From assembly GCF_008698235.1 (NCBI RefSeq), contig NZ_PEBH01000001.1:124001-188000 (forward strand): 64,000 bases of DNA, written 5' to 3'. The stretch is from Bifidobacterium rousetti. GTDB taxonomy: Bacteria; Actinomycetota; Actinomycetes; Actinomycetales; Bifidobacteriaceae. Positions 51,219-63,439 of this stretch are shown in pieces. Each line of letters begins with the position of its first letter. Positions within the stretch are counted from its first letter, which is position 1. A program made the translations under genes and the position numbers. The notes below the pieces were generated by a model. It did not search any database and was not told the origin of the DNA. It saw only the letters and a list, made by a program, of their open reading frames with translations.

Positions 51219-52274
51219 ATGGCAGAGATCACATGGAAGTCGATTCTCACCAAGCTGGTCGGGGGAGACCATCTGAGCGCCGAGGAGTCCGAGTGGTTCG
51301 TCGATGATCTGATGAAGGGCAACGCGAACCCGGCGGCCGTGGGCGCGGCCCTCGCCATGCAGCAGCAGCTGGGCCTGACTCCCGAGGAGGTGTCCGGCGC
51401 GGCCAAGGCCATGGTCTCGCACGCGGTGCCGCTCAACGTCTCCGGCGAGACCACTGACATCGTCGGCACCGGCGGCGACGGCTTCTCCACCGTGAACCTG
51501 TCCACGATGGGCGCGGTCGCCGCCGCGGCCGCGGGCGTCAAGATCGTCAAGCACGGCAACCGCGCCGCCTCCTCGAAGTGCGGCGCTGCCGATGTGCTTG
51601 AGGCGCTCGGCCTTCCCCTGGACTTGAAGCCCGAGGCGGTCGGCGAGGTCGGCGACGAGGTCGGCATCACCTTCGCGTTCGCCCGCACCTTCCACCCGGC
51701 CATGCGCTTCGTCGGCCCCATCCGCGCCGCCCTCGGCATCCCGTGCGTGTTCAACGTCCTCGGGCCGCTGACCAACCCGGCCAAGCCCGCCCACGTGGCC
51801 ATCGGCTGCGCCAAGCGCGAGGTCAGCCCGATCATGGCCGCCGTGTACGCGGCCAACGGCCAGTCCGGCATGGTCTACACCTCGCACGAGGGTCTCGACG
51901 AACTCGCGCCCACCGGCCCGGTCTCCGTGTGGGAGATCCGCGACGGCAAGGTCACCGAGACCGAATTCGACCCGACCGTCGAGCTCGGCCTCGCCAAGAT
52001 CGATGTCACACAGCTCAAGGGCGGTGAGCCCGAGGTCAACGCCGCCGCGTTCCGCGACTTCCTCGCGGGCAAGGACATCCCTGCCCGCACCACCGCGCTG
52101 CTCAACACGGCGTCCGCCATCGTCGCCGACGGCCACCTGATCTCCGACGCCGCCGACGGCACGCTGGCCGAGCGGTTCCGCGAGGCGTACAGGCTCGCCG
52201 AGGAGACTGTCGACTCCGGCAAGGCCCAGACCCTGCTCGACAAGTGGATTGAGACCGCCAAGTCCAAGGCGTGA
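51219..52274 (+). CDS. trpD: Anthranilate phosphoribosyltransferase
   Basis: A 351-residue enzyme of tryptophan synthesis joining anthranilate to PRPP. Signature GTGGDGFSTVNLST (about residue 84) binds PRPP, with KHGNRAASSKCGAADVLEAL next and FNVLGPLTNPA later. ATG 51219 follows AAGGAGG at ideal spacing; an earlier ATG at 51198 is less likely. It stands alone, not in a trp operon, as is common in actinobacteria. Confidence 0.96.
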   Translation: MAEITWKSILTKLVGGDHLSAEESEWFVDDLMKGNANPAAVGAALAMQQQLGLTPEEVSGAAKAMVSHAVPLNVSGETTDIVGTGGDGFSTVNLSTMGAVAAAAAGVKIVKHGNRAASSKCGAADVLEALGLPLDLKPEAVGEVGDEVGITFAFARTFHPAMRFVGPIRAALGIPCVFNVLGPLTNPAKPAHVAIGCAKREVSPIMAAVYAANGQSGMVYTSHEGLDELAPTGPVSVWEIRDGKVTETEFDPTVELGLAKIDVTQLKGGEPEVNAAAFRDFLAGKDIPARTTALLNTASAIVADGHLISDAADGTLAERFREAYRLAEETVDSGKAQTLLDKWIETAKSKA

Positions 52275-52304
52275 TCCGAAGCGGGAGACGTGTCCCGCTT
52301 CGGA
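52275..52304 (+). terminator. Hairpin after trpD
   Basis: Perfect 12-bp stem TCCGAAGCGGGA/TCCCGCTTCGGA with a 6-base loop, directly after the trpD stop. Confidence 0.65.
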
Positions 52305-52335
52305 CGCACTTCCCGTAGTCCCGGTATATGATTCC

Positions 52336-52370
52336 ATGAAGGCCACCCTCAGCAACGGGGCGGCCTTCAT
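52336..52370. terminator. Second hairpin between trpD and the convergent gene
   Basis: ATGAAGGCC/GGCCTTCAT, perfect 9-bp stem; probably serves the membrane-protein gene on the minus strand. Confidence 0.55.
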
Positions 52371-52412
52371 ACGTTCCGCGTCGTGAACTCCCGACCGAGG
52401 CTCCCCAAGGCT

Positions 52413-53018
52413 TCAGACGCGGGCACCGTCGTCGAACTCGTCCTCGCGGGTCTCCTTGTGGCCCTTGTGCTGAACGATAAGCCCGGCGCCCCCGATCAGC
52501 GCGCACACGCCGAACACCGTGCCGAGGATGCCGGTGAGCGCCGGCACGAACACCGAGCCGATGACACCGGCCACGCCCGCGACGAGCAGGATCCAGAAGA
52601 CGAGCTTCGTGCCCTTGACCGGGCCGATGCTGGGGTTCGGCGGCACGAAGTCGTCGCCTTCGGCGTCCATCACGGCATCGGTGTCCAGCCAGCTGGAACC
52701 GGTGAAATCACGCGGCCCGTGGGTCGATCCCGTACGGGAGAAGGAGTCCGGGGCGAGGTCTCGCACATGCAAGAGCTGCTCCTTCTCCTTGCGTTCGGCG
52801 TGCTTCTGGAAACGTTTCGCGTTGCGCGAGGAGGCCACGTCGTCGAGGTCGTCCCGGTGCTCCGCCTCGAACGCGGCCCACGCCTCGTCGAGGTTGCCGA
52901 GGTCGGCCGGCTTCGCCGCCGGGGCCTGTGGGCCCTGCGCCTTGCCGGAGGCCGCGTCGCCATCCGGCGCGGGGTTTGTGCGCTCGTCGTCCGCGTTGGT
53001 ATTGTTGAGGTCAGTCAT
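52413..53018 (-). CDS. Uncharacterised two-helix membrane protein
   Basis: A 201-residue protein from ATG 53018 (MTDLNNTNADD). The first ~130 residues are polar and charged with a likely helix (DEAWAAFEAEHRDDLDDVAS, basic KRFQKHAERKEKEQLL). Two membrane helices follow (LVFWILLVAGVAGVIGSVFV and LTGILGTVFGVCALIGGAGL), then a short charged tail. This matches a type of small conserved actinobacterial membrane protein with no known role. It is divergent from plsC. Confidence 0.75.
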   Translation of the reverse strand: MTDLNNTNADDERTNPAPDGDAASGKAQGPQAPAAKPADLGNLDEAWAAFEAEHRDDLDDVASSRNAKRFQKHAERKEKEQLLHVRDLAPDSFSRTGSTHGPRDFTGSSWLDTDAVMDAEGDDFVPPNPSIGPVKGTKLVFWILLVAGVAGVIGSVFVPALTGILGTVFGVCALIGGAGLIVQHKGHKETREDEFDDGARV

Positions 53019-53067
53019 ACATACCACTCTAATCTGCCGCGGGTGTTTGCGCGGGGAGGGAAACGCA

Positions 53068-53781
53068 GTGCTTTACTGGTTCTTCGTCAAGGTCTTCGGT
53101 CCCATCGCACGTCATCATCTCGGTCCCACCGCCAAGGGTCTGGAGAACATTCCGCGCAAGGGCGGCGCGATCATCGCCGCCAACCATCTGGCCGTCATCG
53201 ACGACGCGCTGATCCCGATCACCTGCCCGCGCATGGTGCATTTCATGGGCAAGGCCGAGTACTTCGAGGGCAAGGGCATCAAGGGCAAGTTCAAGAAGTG
53301 GTGGTTCACGTCCGTGGGCGTCTTCCCGGTGGACCGCTCCGGCGGCAACAAGTCCCTCGGCGCGCTCGAGCACGCGCGTGAGATCATCGAGGACGGCCAC
53401 CTGTTCGGCATCCACATCGAGGGCACGCGCAGCCCCGACGGGCGCCTGTACAAGGGGCACACCGGCGTGGCCCGACTCGCGCTCGAGACCGGCTGCCCGA
53501 TCGTGCCCACCGCGCTCATCGGCTCGGACAAGCTCCAGCCGATCGGCACGACGATCCCGAAGAAGGGCCGCACGCAGGTGATCTACGGCAAGCCGATCAA
53601 GGTCGAGAAGAAGCCGGCGGACGAGATCACGCACGATGATCTGCGCGCCCTCACCGACCAGCTGACCGCCGCGATCCAGAAGCTCAGCGGCCAGGAATAT
53701 GTGCCGGAGTACGCTCAGAAGGTCAAGGCCGAGCTCAAGGCGAAGCAGGAGGCCGAGGAAGCCGACGAGACCGCGCGGTAG
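53068..53781 (+). CDS. 1-acyl-sn-glycerol-3-phosphate acyltransferase, PlsC-like
   Basis: A 237-residue membrane-associated enzyme making phosphatidic acid. The acyltransferase motif, usually HxxxxD, appears as NHLAVIDDAL (about residue 40), then GVFPVDRSGG, the phosphate-binding IHIEGTRSPDG, and VPTALIGS. Start is GTG 53068 with GGGGAGGG 7 bases upstream. The C-terminus ends in a Lys/Glu/Ala-rich helix. Confidence 0.93.
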   Translation: MLYWFFVKVFGPIARHHLGPTAKGLENIPRKGGAIIAANHLAVIDDALIPITCPRMVHFMGKAEYFEGKGIKGKFKKWWFTSVGVFPVDRSGGNKSLGALEHAREIIEDGHLFGIHIEGTRSPDGRLYKGHTGVARLALETGCPIVPTALIGSDKLQPIGTTIPKKGRTQVIYGKPIKVEKKPADEITHDDLRALTDQLTAAIQKLSGQEYVPEYAQKVKAELKAKQEAEEADETAR

Positions 53782-53831
53782 GCTGTCGGCCGGCAAAACC
53801 CGGCACAGTCTGGATACAACTTGGACACAGG

Positions 53832-53873
53832 ATGATGAAGGGCGGACCCTTTCACGGGTCCGCCCTTCATCAT
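53832..53873. terminator. Bidirectional terminator between plsC and pknB
   Basis: Perfect 18-bp stem (ATGATGAAGGGCGGACCC and its complement) with a 6-base loop, in the 117-base gap between convergent genes. Confidence 0.85.
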
Positions 53874-53898
53874 GCGATCACACGATTCGCGATTCAGC

Positions 53899-56250
<2,352 letters not shown>

Positions 56251-56298
56251 AGTGGTTATCGTAGATTCCTCGATGTGCTGGAAATGTCACGAACTACT

Positions 56299-57396
56299 CT
56301 ACCGGCCGGCCACGTCCGGCACGAACCTCGCGCACATGCCGGCAAGGCGGCCGCGGCCGTCCTCGTCCGGCACGGCCGCGTCGATCGCCCGACGCGTCTC
56401 GTCCCACAGTGCGCCGATGCGCGCCTTCGACCGGTCGACGGCGCCCGTGGAGCGGAACAGGCCGATCGCGCGCCTCACGTCGTCGTCGGAACGCGACTCC
56501 GCCTCGAACATGGCGATGAGCTCGCCGCGTTCGACGCTCGACGCGGCCTCGAGCGCGTCGGCCAGCAGCACCGTGCGCTTGCCCTCGCGGATGTCGCCGC
56601 CGACCGGTTTACCGCTGGTGCGGCTGGAGCCGATCACGTCGATCAGGTCGTCCTCGAGCTGGAAGGCGAGCCCCAGCGGCAGGCCGATGGCCTCGGCCGT
56701 GCGGCGCGCGCGATCGGGGTCCGCGCCGCACGCGAGCAGCGCCAGACGCAGCGGCGCGATCGTCGTGTAGCTGGCGGTCTTCCATCGGAACACGCCCAGC
56801 GACGCTTCGGCCAGCGTGGCCGGGTCGTTGAGGTCGGCCCGTTCGACCGCCAGATCGAGCACCTGTCCGATCTCCACCTCACGCTGCATGTCCAGGAACG
56901 CGTCGAGCAGGGCGGGGGAGTCGGGAAGACCCTTGGCGGCGTCGTTGGCGATGGCCACGCACGCGGTGGCCAGCAGGTCCCCGAGCATCAGCCCGAGCCC
57001 GCGTCCGATGGCCGTGTCCCCCGTCCAGTCCTCCAGCGCGCGGTGGGCGCTCGGCTTGCCGCGGCGCAGGTCGGATTCGTCGATGATGTCGTCGTGCACC
57101 AGCGCCGCCGTCTGGAACACCTCGATCGCGCACGCCATGTCCACCATCGCGCCGCGCGAGCCGGACTCCCCGCCGAACACGTCGTAGGCGGTCAGGGCGA
57201 GCAGCGCGCGCAGGCGCTTGCCGCCCTCGCTCGAGGAGACGCCCTGGGCGATGACCTCGTCCATCACGTCTTGGCACGCGCCCGGCACCCCCGCGTCGCG
57301 GGGCGCGCCCGTCCGTCCGGCCACGAGGGCGGCGATACGGGGTTCGATCAGGGAACGGTCATCGTCGGTTCTGCACATGCCTTCTAAGTTATCCAC
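56299..57396 (-). CDS. idsA: Polyprenyl diphosphate synthase
   Basis: A 365-residue trans-prenyltransferase. The first Asp-rich motif is VHDDIIDESDLRRGKPSAH and the second is FQLEDDLIDVIG, with GKRLRALLAL for substrate binding. It makes a C15-C30 type isoprenoid diphosphate; chain length cannot be read with certainty. GTG 57396 gives MDNLEGMCRT; ATG 57378 is an alternative start, with TAACTT 7 bases upstream. pknB starts 48 bases after the stop, on the same strand. Confidence 0.93.
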   Translation of the reverse strand: MDNLEGMCRTDDDRSLIEPRIAALVAGRTGAPRDAGVPGACQDVMDEVIAQGVSSSEGGKRLRALLALTAYDVFGGESGSRGAMVDMACAIEVFQTAALVHDDIIDESDLRRGKPSAHRALEDWTGDTAIGRGLGLMLGDLLATACVAIANDAAKGLPDSPALLDAFLDMQREVEIGQVLDLAVERADLNDPATLAEASLGVFRWKTASYTTIAPLRLALLACGADPDRARRTAEAIGLPLGLAFQLEDDLIDVIGSSRTSGKPVGGDIREGKRTVLLADALEAASSVERGELIAMFEAESRSDDDVRRAIGLFRSTGAVDRSKARIGALWDETRRAIDAAVPDEDGRGRLAGMCARFVPDVAGR

Positions 57397-57588
57397 AACC
57401 CGCGGCGATTACAACAGCGCGGCGGTCATCCGGTGGATGGCGCGGGGCTTCGTCCACAGCGGCCGCGTGCGTGGCGGCCGCGACGCATCGGCCTGCATAC
57501 TGGGCCCGGCGGCGGCCGCCGTGCGGATCGCCGTCACCCAACCCAATCACCAACCAACCATGCGACAGCGTTCATCAAGGAGGATGAC

Positions 57589-58248
57589 ATGAGCAGATAC
57601 ACGAAACGACGCAGGGACGATCGCGACCGCGGCCATGGGCCGATCGAGGAGCCGATCGAGGATCTGGTCGAGGACATGACGGAGCATCTGCGCCGCGCCC
57701 GGCGCGAGCAGGGGCCGGAACGGGCGAACAGGGAGTGGATGGAGGGGCCCCTTGACGAGTGGCTCGACCATCTCGACGACGGTGACGACGACCTCGACGA
57801 TGAGGTCATGGCGGCGCTGGCGGTCGGCATGAACGAGACGCTGGCGATCCGCGACGCGCTGATCCTGTCGCTGGTCTCGCGCTGCGGGGAATGCGACAGG
57901 GACGTGATGATGGACATCCTGTCGCGTCCCGCCGCACCCGAGGTGGCCCTGACCGTGCGCGACCTGATGTACGACTCCTTCGGCGACGCCTGGCACCCCG
58001 ATATGGAACGGTGCAGGACCGGCATCGCGATGTTCGACCGGATGGCGATGCTGGTGCCCCACAGGCTCGCCGCGCAGCCTCTGGCGTCGATCGCCTACAT
58101 CCTGTGGTGGGTCGAGGACCCGCGGGCCCCGATGTACGCGATGCGCAGCCTCGAGGCCGATGGGGAGTGCTCGCTGGCGGCCCTCATCCTGTACGCGGCC
58201 GACAGGGACGCACGCCCCTGCGATGAACGGGGACGCATGCGCGGCTGA
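57589..58248 (+). CDS. DUF4192-like protein
   Basis: A 219-residue protein from ATG 57589 with AAGGAGG upstream. The first ~70 residues are very charged (RRRDDRDRGHG, DDGDDDLDDE). The rest resembles the C-terminal part of actinobacterial DUF4192 proteins (RDALILSLVS, then VPHRLAAQPLASIAYILWWV, SLEADGECSLAALILYAADR). The N-terminal half of the usual family is missing. Function unknown. Confidence 0.7.
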   Translation: MSRYTKRRRDDRDRGHGPIEEPIEDLVEDMTEHLRRARREQGPERANREWMEGPLDEWLDHLDDGDDDLDDEVMAALAVGMNETLAIRDALILSLVSRCGECDRDVMMDILSRPAAPEVALTVRDLMYDSFGDAWHPDMERCRTGIAMFDRMAMLVPHRLAAQPLASIAYILWWVEDPRAPMYAMRSLEADGECSLAALILYAADRDARPCDERGRMRG

Positions 58249-58453
58249 CGCCGTGCCTCGTCCTTCCGCGTCCTCACCGTGTCCTCGCCGTGTTCTCGCC
58301 CCGGTCTGATGATCCTCGGACGGCATGCGGACGGCATCCGGGAATAATCGTCCCTATGAAGTGGTTTACTCACATAGTTGACGATTTGCCCTTGCCATAA
58401 GTGTGCCCATGTGGTATATGCAGGCCGGGGCGAGGACCCGCGAGGAGGAAAGT

Positions 58454-59908
58454 TTGGCTACCAAGAGCACGACGGCCGGCGACAAGACCGAGGAAACGAA
58501 GGACGAGACCAAGGCCGCCTCCGCCACGAAAGCCACCACCGCGAAGAAGACCACCGCAAGGAAGTCGACCGCGAGGAAGACCGCAGCCGGCAAGACCGCC
58601 GAGAAGGCCGCGCCGAAGCGCACGAGCCGCAGGAAGAAGTCCGAGGAACCCGACAAGCCGAAGGATGTCGAGGCCGAGGACGCCGTCGACCAGCTCGAGG
58701 AGGGGGACGACCTCGAGGACGAGGGCATCGAGGGTATCGACGAGGAGCTGGACGGCGAGGACGTCGACGATCCCGATGCCGAAGGCGAGGATGAGGACGA
58801 GGACGACGTCGACGAGTCCGATGAGGACGACGACGTCGATGTCGATGACGAGGACGATGAGGACGACAAGCCCGAAGCCGTCGAGGAGCCCAAGCAGAAG
58901 GGCGCATTCGTCGTACGCGACGACGACGAGGACGACGAGCCCCGCCGCCGTGGCAAGGCCGGCAACCCGAAGCGCCGCGTGATCACCGCGGGCGCCACCG
59001 CCGATCCGGTCAAGGACTACCTCAAGCAGATCGGCCGCGTGAACCTGCTGAACGCCGAACAGGAGGTCGACCTGTCCGAGCGCATCGAGGCCGGCCTGTA
59101 CGCCCAGCACCTGCTGGACACCGAGGGCGACACGATGGACTTCAAGCGCAAGCGCGAGCTCAAGTGGGCGGCGAACGACGGCAAGAAGGCCAAGGACCAC
59201 CTGCTTGAGGCCAACCTGCGACTCGTCGTCTCGCTCGCCAAGCGCTACACCGGCCGCGGCATGCTCTTCCTCGACCTCATCCAGGAAGGCAACCTCGGTC
59301 TGATCCGCGCGGTCGAGAAGTTCGATTGGAAGAAGGGCTTCAAGTTCTCTACGTACGCCACATGGTGGATCCGTCAGGCCATCACCCGCGCCATGGCCGA
59401 TCAGGCGCGCACCATCCGCGTGCCCGTGCACATGGTCGAGGTCATCAACAAGCTGTCGCGCGTGCAGCGCCAGATGCTGCAGGATCTGGGCCGCGAGCCC
59501 ACGCCCGACGAGCTGGCGCGCGAGCTCGACATGCCCGTCGAGAAGGTGCAGGAGGTCCAGAAGTACGGCCGTGAGCCGATCTCCCTGCACACCCCGCTCG
59601 GCGAGGACGGCGACTCCGAGTTCGGCGACCTCATCGAGGACACCGACGCCATCGCCCCGTCCGACGCGGTCGCGTTCTCCCTGCTGCAGGAGCAGTTCAA
59701 GAGCGTGCTCGAGACGCTGTCCCCGCGTGAGTCCGGCGTCATCAAGATGCGCTACGGTCTGGAGGACGGCCAGCCCAAGACCCTGGACGACATCGGCCGC
59801 GTGTACGGCGTGACCCGTGAGCGCATCCGCCAGATCGAGTCCAAGACCATGTCCAAGCTGCGCCACCCGTCCCGCTCGCAGACCCTGCGCGACTTCCTCG
59901 ACCAGTGA
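58454..59908 (+). CDS. rpoD: Primary RNA polymerase sigma factor
   Basis: A 484-residue sigma-70 of group 1. TTG 58454 is chosen because GAGGAGGAA precedes it; an ATG at 58403 has no such site. The first ~170 residues are Lys/Ala-rich, then strongly acidic ([20 protein letters not shown]). Conserved regions follow: 1.2 ([20 protein letters not shown]), 2 ([36 protein letters not shown]), 3, and 4.2 ([20 protein letters not shown]). All -10-like elements named in this window would be its targets. Confidence 0.96.
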   Translation: MATKSTTAGDKTEETKDETKAASATKATTAKKTTARKSTARKTAAGKTAEKAAPKRTSRRKKSEEPDKPKDVEAEDAVDQLEEGDDLEDEGIEGIDEELDGEDVDDPDAEGEDEDEDDVDESDEDDDVDVDDEDDEDDKPEAVEEPKQKGAFVVRDDDEDDEPRRRGKAGNPKRRVITAGATADPVKDYLKQIGRVNLLNAEQEVDLSERIEAGLYAQHLLDTEGDTMDFKRKRELKWAANDGKKAKDHLLEANLRLVVSLAKRYTGRGMLFLDLIQEGNLGLIRAVEKFDWKKGFKFSTYATWWIRQAITRAMADQARTIRVPVHMVEVINKLSRVQRQMLQDLGREPTPDELARELDMPVEKVQEVQKYGREPISLHTPLGEDGDSEFGDLIEDTDAIAPSDAVAFSLLQEQFKSVLETLSPRESGVIKMRYGLEDGQPKTLDDIGRVYGVTRERIRQIESKTMSKLRHPSRSQTLRDFLDQ

Positions 59909-59921
59909 GCCGCCGCGGGCG

Positions 59922-59937
59922 GGCCGGTGCTTCGGCC
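59922..59937 (+). terminator. Weak hairpin after rpoD
   Basis: GGCCG/CGGCC with a 6-base loop, 14 bases after the rpoD stop; no T-tract. Confidence 0.3.
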
Positions 59938-59996
59938 TGCGGGATCCGCATCATATGACTCGCATGTGACTTGTTCATCCAGCCAACGGAAGGATT

Positions 59997-62267
59997 ATGG
60001 CCAAAGAAGAATACGGCGCGAAGGACCTTGCCGTCCTTGAAGGGCTTGACGCGGTGCGCAAGCGCCCCGGCATGTACATCGGCACGACCGACAGCCAGGG
60101 CCTCATGCACTGCCTGTGGGAGATCATCGACAATTCGGTCGACGAGGCGCTGGCGGGGTTCTGCGACGACATCGTCGTGACCCTGCACACCGACGGATCG
60201 ATCGAGGTCGCGGACAACGGCCGCGGCATCCCCGTCGACAAGGAGCCGAAGACCGGCCTGTCCGGCGTCGAGGTCGTCATGACCAAACTGCACGCGGGCG
60301 CGAAGTTCGGCAACTCCTCGTACAACGCGGTCGGCGGCCTGCACGGCGTCGGCTCGTCCGTGGTCAACGCGCTGAGCTCCCGTCTCGACGTGGAGGTCGA
60401 CCGTGACGGTCTGACCCACCACATGGCGTTCCATCAGGGCCATCCGGGCGTCTACACGGACGCCGACCCCGAGCATCCTTCGCCGGATTCGCCGTTCAAG
60501 CGCACCCGCAAGAACCGTCCCACCGAGCTGGAGGTCATCGGCAAGGTGCCCGCCAAGCGCACCGGCACGCGCGTGCGCTACTGGGCCGACCCGGAGATCT
60601 TCAACAGCACCGCCGAGTTCTCGTACGAGCAGCTCATCGACCGCGTGCGGCAGACCAGTTTCCTCGTGCCGGGGCTCAAGATCACCGTCGTCGACGAGAA
60701 CGTGCCCGAAACCGGGGACGCGGCCGTCGACGAGATGCGAGAGATCGACGCGGATCCCGTCGATACGGCCTCCGACATGGTAGCCGCCGCGGCCGGCGAT
60801 GGTACCGAGGCGTCGGCGGATGACACGGACGAGGTGGACGCCGTGGCCGTCGCCAAGGCCGACGCGGCGAGCCACACGCACGCCCGCGTCGAGGAGTTCC
60901 GCCACACCGGCGGTGTCAGGGACTTCGTCGACTTCCTGTCGCACGGCGAACCCGTGAGCGACATCTGGCGCATCCAGGGCGAGGACACGTACGAGGAGGA
61001 GACGCAGGCCGTCGGCGAGAACGGCGAGCTGCACGCGCAGATGGTCACCCGCACCTGCGGCGTCGACATCGCGCTGCGCTGGGTCAACGGCTACGACACC
61101 GACATCCGCAGCTTCGTGAACATCATCGAGACGCCCGGCGGCGGCATGCACGTCGACGGCCTCATGAACTCGGTCACCAAGCAGGTGCGCAAGGCCGTCG
61201 AAGCCAACGCACGCAGGCTCAAGGTGAACCTCAAGGACTCGAACATGCGCATCGAGCGCGACGACATCATGGCCGGACTCGTGGCCGTCGTCACCGTGCG
61301 CATCGCCGAGCCGCAGTTCCAGGGGCAGACCAAGGATGTGCTCGGCACCGCGCAGGTCAAGCCGATCGTCACGCGCATGGCCGACGCGCAGTTCGGGGAG
61401 ATGATCTCCGGCGCCAAACGCGGCTACAAGGAGCAGTCGGGCCGTGTGCTCGACAAGATCGTCGGCGAGATGCACGCGCGTGTGCAGTCGCGCAAGGCCA
61501 AGGAGGTCACGCGCCGCAAGAACGCCCTCGAATCGGCGTCCATGCCGTCCAAGCTGTCCGACTGCCAGCCGGGCAACGACGACGTGGCGGAGCTGTTCAT
61601 CGTCGAGGGTGATTCCGCGCTCGGCACCGCCAAGGCCGCCCGCAACTCCGGTTTCCAGGCGCTGCTGCCGATCCGAGGCAAGATCCTCAACGTGCAGAAG
61701 GCGTCGATCACGCAGATGCTGTCGAACAAGGAATGCGCGGCCATCATCCAGGTGGTGGGCGCCGGCAGCGGCCAGAGCTTCGACATCGAGCAGTCGCGCT
61801 ACCACAAGGTCATCATGATGACCGATGCCGACGTGGACGGCGCGCACATCCGCATCCTCCTGCTGACGCTGTTCTACCGCTACATGCGCCCGCTCATCGA
61901 GCATGGCTACGTGTACGCGGCCGTGCCGCCCCTGCACCGCATCGCGTTGGCGGGCCCGCGCAAGGGCGAGTACATCTACACGTACTCCGACGACGAGCTC
62001 GCCGCCAAGCTCGCCGATCTGGACGGCAGGCACATCGCCTACAACCCGGACATCCAGCGGTACAAGGGTCTGGGCGAGATGGACGCCGACCAGCTGGCCG
62101 ACACCACGATGGACCCGCGCACGCGCATGCTGCGGCGCATCCGCATGGAGGACGCCGCCCAGGCCAGCGAGATCTTCAGCCTGCTCATGGGCGACGACGT
62201 GCCGCCGCGCAAGGCCTTCATCGTCGAGAACGCCGACGATTTCGACCGCTCCAAGATCGACACCTGA
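59997..62267 (+). CDS. parE: Type II DNA topoisomerase subunit B, ParE-like
   Basis: A 756-residue GyrB/ParE protein. The GHKL ATPase is seen as VRKRPGMYIGTTDSQGLMHC, DNSVDEALAG, VADNGRGIPV and GGLHGVGSSVVNAL; the Toprim domain as VEGDSALGTAKAARNSGFQA with DADVDGAHIRILLL; and the tail motif as RYKGLGEMDADQL. A ParE identity is favoured by length and location; gyrB would normally be near dnaA. An acidic insertion of about 50 residues (about 245-295) splits the transducer domain. Confidence 0.93.
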   Translation: MAKEEYGAKDLAVLEGLDAVRKRPGMYIGTTDSQGLMHCLWEIIDNSVDEALAGFCDDIVVTLHTDGSIEVADNGRGIPVDKEPKTGLSGVEVVMTKLHAGAKFGNSSYNAVGGLHGVGSSVVNALSSRLDVEVDRDGLTHHMAFHQGHPGVYTDADPEHPSPDSPFKRTRKNRPTELEVIGKVPAKRTGTRVRYWADPEIFNSTAEFSYEQLIDRVRQTSFLVPGLKITVVDENVPETGDAAVDEMREIDADPVDTASDMVAAAAGDGTEASADDTDEVDAVAVAKADAASHTHARVEEFRHTGGVRDFVDFLSHGEPVSDIWRIQGEDTYEEETQAVGENGELHAQMVTRTCGVDIALRWVNGYDTDIRSFVNIIETPGGGMHVDGLMNSVTKQVRKAVEANARRLKVNLKDSNMRIERDDIMAGLVAVVTVRIAEPQFQGQTKDVLGTAQVKPIVTRMADAQFGEMISGAKRGYKEQSGRVLDKIVGEMHARVQSRKAKEVTRRKNALESASMPSKLSDCQPGNDDVAELFIVEGDSALGTAKAARNSGFQALLPIRGKILNVQKASITQMLSNKECAAIIQVVGAGSGQSFDIEQSRYHKVIMMTDADVDGAHIRILLLTLFYRYMRPLIEHGYVYAAVPPLHRIALAGPRKGEYIYTYSDDELAAKLADLDGRHIAYNPDIQRYKGLGEMDADQLADTTMDPRTRMLRRIRMEDAAQASEIFSLLMGDDVPPRKAFIVENADDFDRSKIDT

Positions 62268-62292
62268 TCCCGGTGGGGTATGCTAAGGGGAC

Positions 62293-63339
62293 GTGAATAT
62301 CGTGATGAATCCCGATTCCGCCTCCGCCAGAGGCGGCGAACGTTCCCAGATGCCTCCCGCCGTGCGCGAACGGCTGATCAGCCTTCGTGACGCGGCTGGG
62401 TCGGTCGCCGTCGTCGGCTCGATGAACGCCGACTACACCGTGACCACCCGTCGTCTGCCGTCACCCGGTGAGACCGTCAACGGCGGCCCCCTGAAGATCC
62501 TGCCCGGAGGCAAGGGCGCGAATCAGGCGGCCGCCGCCGCGCGTATGGGCGTCGACGTGCGCTTCTACGGCGCCATCGGAGACGACGCGAACGGCGCCTT
62601 CCTTCTAGGACGCCTCGACGAGGCTGGCGTCGACACCGGCGAGGTCCTGCACACCGAGGGGCCGAGCGGCACCACCGTCATCACCGTCGACGCGAACGGC
62701 GAGAACACCATCGTCTACTCCGCCGGTTCGAACGCCAAGGTCAGCGCCGGCTACGTGCAGGCGCACCGCACGGCGCTCGCCGAGGCCAGTGTGCTGGGCC
62801 TGTGCCTCGAGAGCCCGATGCCCACCGTCATCGAGGCGGCCCGCCTCGCGCACGCCGACGGCGTGACCGTGCTGCTCAACGAATCCCCGTTCCTGGCGGA
62901 GCTGCCCCACGAGCTCGTCGAATCGACCGACATCCTGCTGGTCAACGAGCACGAGGCGGCGCAGCTGCTCGAATTCGACCCGCCCGAGGATGACGACTGG
63001 AACGCGCTGGACTGGTCCGACGTGGTCGAACGGTTCGTCGACTACGGTTTCGAACGTGCGGTCGTCACGTTGGGGGAGGACGGTTCGATCGTCATCGAGG
63101 ACGGGCGCTGGCACCGCGTGCCGGCGGCCACGATCGTCGCGAAGGACACCACCGGATGCGGCGACTCGTTCATGGGCACCGTGCTCGCCGGCCTCGCCGC
63201 CGGGTACACGCTGCTCCAATCCGCGCAGATCGCCTCCTATGTGGCGGCCTATGCGGCCACCGGACTGGGGGCGCAGTCCTCCTACGGCACGGCCGACGAG
63301 ATCGCCGGCTACTTCCGCGCTCCGATCCAGGAGGCGTAG
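62293..63339 (+). CDS. rbsK: Ribokinase-family (PfkB) sugar kinase
   Basis: A 348-residue kinase expected to phosphorylate ribose or a similar sugar. PfkB signature 1 is GGKGANQAAAAARMGVDVRF; signature 2 is DTTGCGDSFMGTVLAG, with the catalytic Asp but GCGD in place of the usual GAGD. An N-terminal extension of about 35 residues precedes the fold. GTG 62293 has TATGCT 8 bases upstream, so it may be leaderless. The next gene is an MFS transporter, which could import the substrate. Confidence 0.88.
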   Translation: MNIVMNPDSASARGGERSQMPPAVRERLISLRDAAGSVAVVGSMNADYTVTTRRLPSPGETVNGGPLKILPGGKGANQAAAAARMGVDVRFYGAIGDDANGAFLLGRLDEAGVDTGEVLHTEGPSGTTVITVDANGENTIVYSAGSNAKVSAGYVQAHRTALAEASVLGLCLESPMPTVIEAARLAHADGVTVLLNESPFLAELPHELVESTDILLVNEHEAAQLLEFDPPEDDDWNALDWSDVVERFVDYGFERAVVTLGEDGSIVIEDGRWHRVPAATIVAKDTTGCGDSFMGTVLAGLAAGYTLLQSAQIASYVAAYAATGLGAQSSYGTADEIAGYFRAPIQEA

Positions 63340-63392
63340 CCATGTGACGCGACGCGCTGTGATGCGCCCTGCTTATCTCCGGCGCACCGTAG

Positions 63393-63410
63393 TATGTACG
63401 ACCGTACATA
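63393..63410. promoter_or_regulatory. Perfect operator-like palindrome before the MFS gene
   Basis: TATGTACG-AC-CGTACATA, 8-bp arms with a 2-base centre, 30 bases before the MFS start. The form suits a TetR-, GntR- or MarR-type regulator; no regulator gene is in view. Confidence 0.7.
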
Positions 63411-63439
63411 TCGCGTGTTGTGACCCCAAAGGAGGGCTG

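Noticed and set aside
51188..51305. trp leader peptide before trpD
   Set aside because: The short frame has no Trp codons and runs through the trpD start, so it is not an attenuator peptide.
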